In this document: piece by piece, positions 59,539-64,000 of the stretch
Numbering within the stretch: the stretch's first letter is position 1
How the letters are laid out: the number at the start of each line of letters is the position of its first letter
Assembly: GCA_949357655.1 (NCBI GenBank)
Contig: CASHTG010000008.1
Coordinates: 62,001-126,000, forward strand
Source of the DNA: Parascedosporium putredinis
Lineage: Eukaryota > Ascomycota > Sordariomycetes > Microascales > Microascaceae
Reading direction: 5' to 3'
Length of the DNA stretch: 64,000 nucleotides
The notes under the pieces: generated by a model
What the model was told of the DNA's origin: nothing
Databases searched by the model: none
The model's input: only the letters and a program-made list of their open reading frames with translations
Position numbers and translations under genes: made by a program

Positions 59539-61280
59539 ATGGCGGACTCGGATATCTGGGGCGTGATCCCCTTCCCATCCGGCGCTAATGAGACGGACAC
59601 TGAGATTGCCGGCGGCCACCTGGACCTCGATACTCTTCGCGAGTTCGAATATCACCTCTTTCAGAATGACACCCTATCCAACGGCACTGACTGCATCCTC
59701 GCCTTCCAACCTTATGCCGCTGCCTACGTTTACCCCAACGGCACCTTTGTGAACTCTACCTCTTGCTACCGGTCCTTGTACCCCGTGGGTGCCCGCGGCA
59801 AGACCGGCGTCGCCTTTGCAGCTCTCTATGCCTTTGCCCTGGTCCTCATCATTGTCAACCTACGCAAGCATGGCCGTCTGTTCTTGCCCAAGGAGAAACG
59901 CTATTTCCCCATCGGCCGCAGGTGGCAGTGGTACTGGGGCTCCATCGTCTGCGCTGCCGCCATCATCGGTCTGTTTACCGGCATCGATGTCGATCGCTAC
60001 TACGTGATGCAGATCCCCATCATCCTCCAAAGCTTCTTCTGGTATCTTTTGCAAATGGCCTCCATCGCCTTGGTCTGGGAAGCTGTTCGTCATTGGGGAA
60101 GCTGGAGCGAACGGCAGATCCTCGATGGCGACATCTATGCTTTCAAGGATGATGACCGGAGATCCAAGTTTGAGTTTTGGTTCCCCTTGTTCTTCTATCT
60201 CTGGTGGTGGCTAGTACGTGTCATGAACTCTTTCCCTGTTACTTTTTTCTTTCTTTTTCCCTTGTGGCTACTAACCGTGTTGGCGTCCTTATAGAGCTTT
60301 TTCATGGTCATTCCGCGCTCGTGGGGTAGTATCCAGCTCCAGCGTTCTCCAGAACAGACTCTTATCAGAGCCAAACCAGCAGCCACCGACACGAGGTTCA
60401 AGGTGGCCGCGTTCTTTTACTTCGTCTGCTGGCTTACCATCGTGGTCTCCCTTTTCCACTCAATCAAGCATTACCGGGCCCGTCGCCATGGCCTGCTAAC
60501 CGGAACGTACGACTTCATCCGCTCAATTCCCCTTCGATTTGCGCTCATTCTGCCTTTGTCCCTTGCGGGGTTGCCTACCAAGCTCTGTGCGCCTTCGACT
60601 TTGATGTTTCTCCTCTCAATGTCAATGGGAATGTCATTGCTATCTACGTTGGCGGTTATCTTCCCACCCTTCTCATCTTGGCGATCCAGGCGGCACACGG
60701 GTTTGGTACCCCCAACGAAGACCGAGAGCTCCTGCGGCAACGACGAGCACGCGGAGAAGAGCTTGATCGAGAACTCGGCATTGTTCATAAGCCGTCTTGG
60801 TGGCGTCGACTGAACGGGCCTGCCTCTATGAACATGAGGGACATTATCGCTAGAAATGTGAACGAGGTTAATGGCGGCAAGACGACCGACCCAGACCGCA
60901 AGAAGCCGGATGGGGATCCTTTTACCGATGATGCCGCTGCGAACGGCCCGGACTCGTCCGCGTCATCCTCATCAGGCACCGTCACCGCACCTGGTTTCGA
61001 CGCTCGTGCACGCCCCATGTTCTCCCCTTATAGCGGCAAGTCCGAGCAACGCCGCACGGAGAGGACGCTGCACCACGCTGCCAGCCTCCTCTTCCCGAAT
61101 AGTGAGGATGCTACGACCGCTCGGGAGTCGCGCATTGCGGAGCTGCAAATGGACGGCCCTCCGCCTTCGTATACTGAGACCACCGACCAGGTCTCGAGGA
61201 CCCAGAGCACCAGCAGCGATAGCACCCTCGCCCTTTCCAATGCGAAGCCCCAGAGGGTCAAGAGCATGTTGGATATCTAG
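59539..61280 (+). CDS. Multi-pass membrane protein, possible DUF2434 family
   Basis: Two exons, 59539-60213 and 60295-61280, 553 aa after one correction. The N-terminal 95 residues look extracellular or lumenal, with several N-glycosylation sequons (NET, NDT, NGT, NST) and cysteines. About seven hydrophobic segments follow between residues 95 and 385 (for example GVAFAALYAFALVLIIVNL and AAFFYFVCWLTIVVSLF), separated by basic loops (RKHGRLFLPKEKRYFP). The cytosolic tail (about 390-553) is hydrophilic and serine-rich, ending VKSMLDI, with a PPPSY motif that could bind a WW domain. The sequence resembles uncharacterised fungal membrane proteins of the DUF2434 type; I am not certain of the family. 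A receptor-like role is only suggested by topology. The frameshift lies in GGGG 60567-60570. Confidence 0.65.
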
Positions 61281-63747
61281 GTGTCGGTGAAAGCATGCGT
61301 TGCTTGGTTACGATTAACCTGCCGCAACGTGCGTCGCGATGCTTAGAATCTAGGTCTTCCCTTGCATATAAGGCGAGCTAGAGCCATAAGAAACAAATGG
61401 CAAAGAAGAAGTAGTGTGTGTGGGGAGGACAGAGGGACGAATTACAATGGTTATTTATAGATTTGGCCAAAAGAGGCTATCCAGGAAAACTCGCGGTTAT
61501 CATGATGCGGCGTTGTGGGTCTTTTTCTTCTTATTATATATATCTTTTCTCTCTTTTTGTTTTCTTTCTCTCTTTTAGCATTGGGTGGCTCCTCATCGAT
61601 GATATCAGTCTCTGTCATTCAGAGATATGCCTCTTCACCCTCTTTTATACTGTATCTTGGAAGGGCCGCATCTTCTGTGTTGCGTCCATTTACACTTGTT
61701 AGAATACTCAAATCCTGACTAAATATGAAAAGAAATTGTTCAACGAGATTGCTCCGCGATGCCAGTTTATCTAACCAGCTTTGACTCACTATCACCGCCA
61801 TATCATGTATGATCGTGAGAGGGGACTTGGGACTTTTGCAATAATACATGTACTGCCCGATATCAAAACTCTTGGAGTGGAGAATTTACTTTCGCCCTCA
61901 ACAGAGACGAGACGATGGAAGTTTGAGTTCTGGAGCTCCAACCCTTGCGCCTATGAAGCATTCGACTACACTATATTAGATGACTGGGCTGAAACGGGCA
62001 GCATGAACATTGAGACGTTCCAGAGCTCTTAAGCTTGCAGACAACGCCCATTCCTTTCCCAAGAGCAACGCGTGGCAAGGTGCGATAGCATAAAAGGAGA
62101 GAGAGACAAAAAAAGGCAAGCGGCGCCAGAGCGGCATTTGTGGGCTTTTCGGGAGTCGAAGGATCAAGACAAGACATGCATGCACCTTGTCGCTTTAAGA
62201 GCAAGGGAAATCTACAAGTATGTGCCTTGACACCCAGTTCCATAGATGTCGAGTCTGTTCAGGAATAGCGCACAAGCACGCAAAGATCCTAGAAGCTGAG
62301 AGAGGCGCCTCTTCTTCCTCGCCTCATAATTAAGTGTCTCTTATGACAAGACAAGGCCAAGATCATTGATATTATTTGCGATTGGGAGGGGGATAATAAT
62401 AGGTGTGAAGGTGCGCTTGGGTGGTGGGCCAGGCCGAACGGTGATCGGTGGTGACAGGGATTGAGCCATTCCGTCAAAGAAAGCGCCGGGCGCCCTGTTT
62501 CTCCAAAACCGGTCTAGCCACCGTGACCAGGCAAGCTTGAGGCAGGCCAAGGCCACCCTCACCGCTCCCACCTCGCAAAAGCTGCACCCCTCCCAAGCCC
62601 TTCCGCCCACTGCTGATCGCCCAAAACCGGTCACGCTCACGTCACCGACCGCGGGTGATTCCCCCTCCCACCGCGCCTTTCCTGATTTGCCAGCGTTCCC
62701 CCTCCGAGCAAGCATCCGCACGCGACTGGGAGAAACCCCCCACACCTTCTTCTCGTCTTCCCCCAGGACGTGGTGCTGGAGGAGGCGATCCCATTAATCG
62801 CGGGGCGCCTGCTGACCCGGAGCCATTTCGTCACTGAACATGGACAATTAGAATACGGGTCAACCCCATGCCATAGAAGAAAACAAATTATTCTTCATTC
62901 CAAGGCCTCGGAAACCTTAATACGGATGGATATTGGATTTCGGGCATTCTCGTGTGGCCAAAATTTCTCTTGGCCGACGTAGCGTGCACATGGTAGATCC
63001 TCTTTAGAAGATGCGAATGCGTAAAGCGGTGGCTAGGTGGGATCGCAATGCACTTGCCCCCCTTCCCCTCTGCCAGGTTGCCAGGCTATGAATAACTACT
63101 CGTTAGTCCTGGTCTAGTGCGATAAACCAACGCACGCAGCAGGACCCTTGTCGGAGTCGCCCATTATTCTGGGGAACGCCTCAGCTTCCCTGGACAAGTG
63201 CCCGTCGCACACGGCGATCTCTGATGGGGAGCAGCACGAGAGGTGTGTGGAGGCGTTGTTCTGCCCACCCTTGTGTTATCTGAATCTTGGTCTCTGGTTT
63301 GATCTTGGAGCTCCCTCCCATCATACCCCTTGCCCCCTCCGCCGTTCGCTTGCCCGACATGCGCGTGCTGCTCCCTCCTCTTGAAATGACACTGCCACCA
63401 CAACCTAGCATCACGCAGCCTTATATCTTGCCCTTCTCTCCCTCCCTCCTTTTGACTCTCGTGACTCTTCTCAATCCCCTCCCATGTCTCAGCTGTTCTG
63501 CCTAACCGTGAACCCGCGCCGATTTCCCTGACTAGCATTCTGGGGCTCTCCTCGTAAATCTATGCACACTTACACACATACATACCCACTCACTCACACA
63601 CGCACACACACACACCAACACGCCGAGACACGCCTTCCTTCCCAGACGCCCAAACACACCCACCCACAAGGCACACTCACACGTATTCCTGCGCACCCGC
63701 AATTATATAAAACCGTACCTAGCTGGCCCAGCGTGCCTTTTTTGAAA
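61281..63747. other. 2.5 kb intergenic region
   Basis: No supported gene. A CA-rich simple-sequence stretch lies at 63564-63665, just before the next start codon. Other open frames are short and unrecognised. Confidence 0.45.
63564..63665. repeat. CA-rich imperfect simple repeat
   Basis: An imperfect ACAC/CACT-type repeat about 100 bp long, directly upstream of the gene at the window end and probably part of its leader. Confidence 0.75.
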
Positions 63748-64000
63748 ATGGCGCCTTCCAATACCGCACGATCAGATTCTTGGGCCGCCAAAGCGTCTGC
63801 CGACGAAATGCAGCTCAAAGCACGAAAAGCACGACATTTCGAAGAGACCGAAGCCGCACTCCCTCTCCTCAAGATCGCCTCCCTCCCCGCCCAGCTCCTC
63901 AATGTGACAAACGTCCTCGCGTACCTAGGTCGCCGGAACCCTCGCGCGCCAGGTCACCAAGGATGACGTAGTGTGGATGCTCGACAACGTCGCCTTCAAG
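63748..64000 (+). CDS. Conserved hypothetical protein, N-terminal part
   Basis: The gene is cut by the window end; about 84 codons are visible. I do not recognise the family with certainty. The first 25 residues are polar. A charged helix (EMQLKARKARHFEETEAALP) and an amphipathic segment (LPAQLLNVTNVLAYL) follow, then AGTLARQVTKDDVVWMLDNV. The frame changes at about 63928-63929: the upstream part reads in one frame to YL and the downstream part in another from AGT. This needs one extra or two missing bases, in line with other errors in the window. The uncorrected frame stops at 63966. The start ATG follows the CA-rich stretch and is the first in frame. Confidence 0.55.

Noticed and set aside
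8592..60570. Programmed ribosomal frameshifting as the cause of the frame breaks
   Set aside because: Forty-two sites in unrelated housekeeping genes, mostly at plain C or G runs without slippery-site context, fit sequence errors far better.
63921..63928. An apparent GT...AG interval at the frame break of the last gene
   Set aside because: Eight bases is far too short for a spliceosomal intron.
1..64000. CRISPR arrays, prophages, transposons or a secondary-metabolite cluster
   Set aside because: No regularly spaced repeats, integrase, transposase, reverse transcriptase, PKS or NRPS sequence was seen; the genes are typical fungal housekeeping genes.

Overview
The window is nuclear DNA of a filamentous ascomycete (Pezizomycotina), probably a Sordariomycete. 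The evidence is a White Collar-1 blue-light receptor that matches the Neurospora type to its last residues, many short introns (about 50-250 bp, GTAAGT/GTATGT-like donors, YAG acceptors), a Zn2Cys6 regulator, a prenylated Sel1-repeat chitin synthase activator and pyrimidine-rich tracts ahead of start codons. I recognise nothing prokaryotic, viral or transposon-derived, and no biosynthetic gene cluster.

Layout. 0-7.3 kb: 3' end of rsa3 (ribosome assembly), sds23 (CBS protein, minus) and the importin kap121 (plus). 8.5-13.8 kb: wc-1 and a NYN-domain protein. 14.5-19.2 kb: ER UDP-glucose:glycoprotein glucosyltransferase. 20.1-23.5 kb (minus): chitin synthase activator of the Chs4/Skt5 family, ending in a CAAX box. 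26.5-27.4 kb: rpn12. 28.4-32.5 kb (minus): alpha-COP. 33.2-35.5 kb (minus): rad54. 36.6-39.8 kb: a small unknown membrane protein, a mitochondrial carrier and a methyltransferase. 42.6-45.9 kb: an MCT-like MFS transporter and, on the minus strand, an Rrt8/EI24-like membrane protein. 47.5-50.8 kb: a seven-exon Zn2Cys6 transcription factor. 54.5-55.3 kb: a secreted chitin deacetylase. 56.5-57.9 kb (minus): cog5. 59.5-61.3 kb: a multi-pass membrane protein. 63.7 kb to the end: a gene cut by the window edge.

The content is mostly housekeeping: nuclear import, proteasome, COPI and COG Golgi traffic, ER folding control, DNA repair, and cell-wall chitin synthesis and modification. The genes share no obvious pathway. 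The long stretches between genes (up to 3.7 kb) hold no gene I can support.

The strongest non-routine signal is technical. Fourteen of the 19 genes carry apparent frameshifts, 42 sites in all. Nearly all are explained by one base missing from a homopolymer, usually C or G; a few need two missing bases. This looks like homopolymer compression in the assembly, not pseudogene decay. Exon coordinates below are my manual calls from splice signals, frame arithmetic and remembered family sequence patterns. I ran no alignments or searches.
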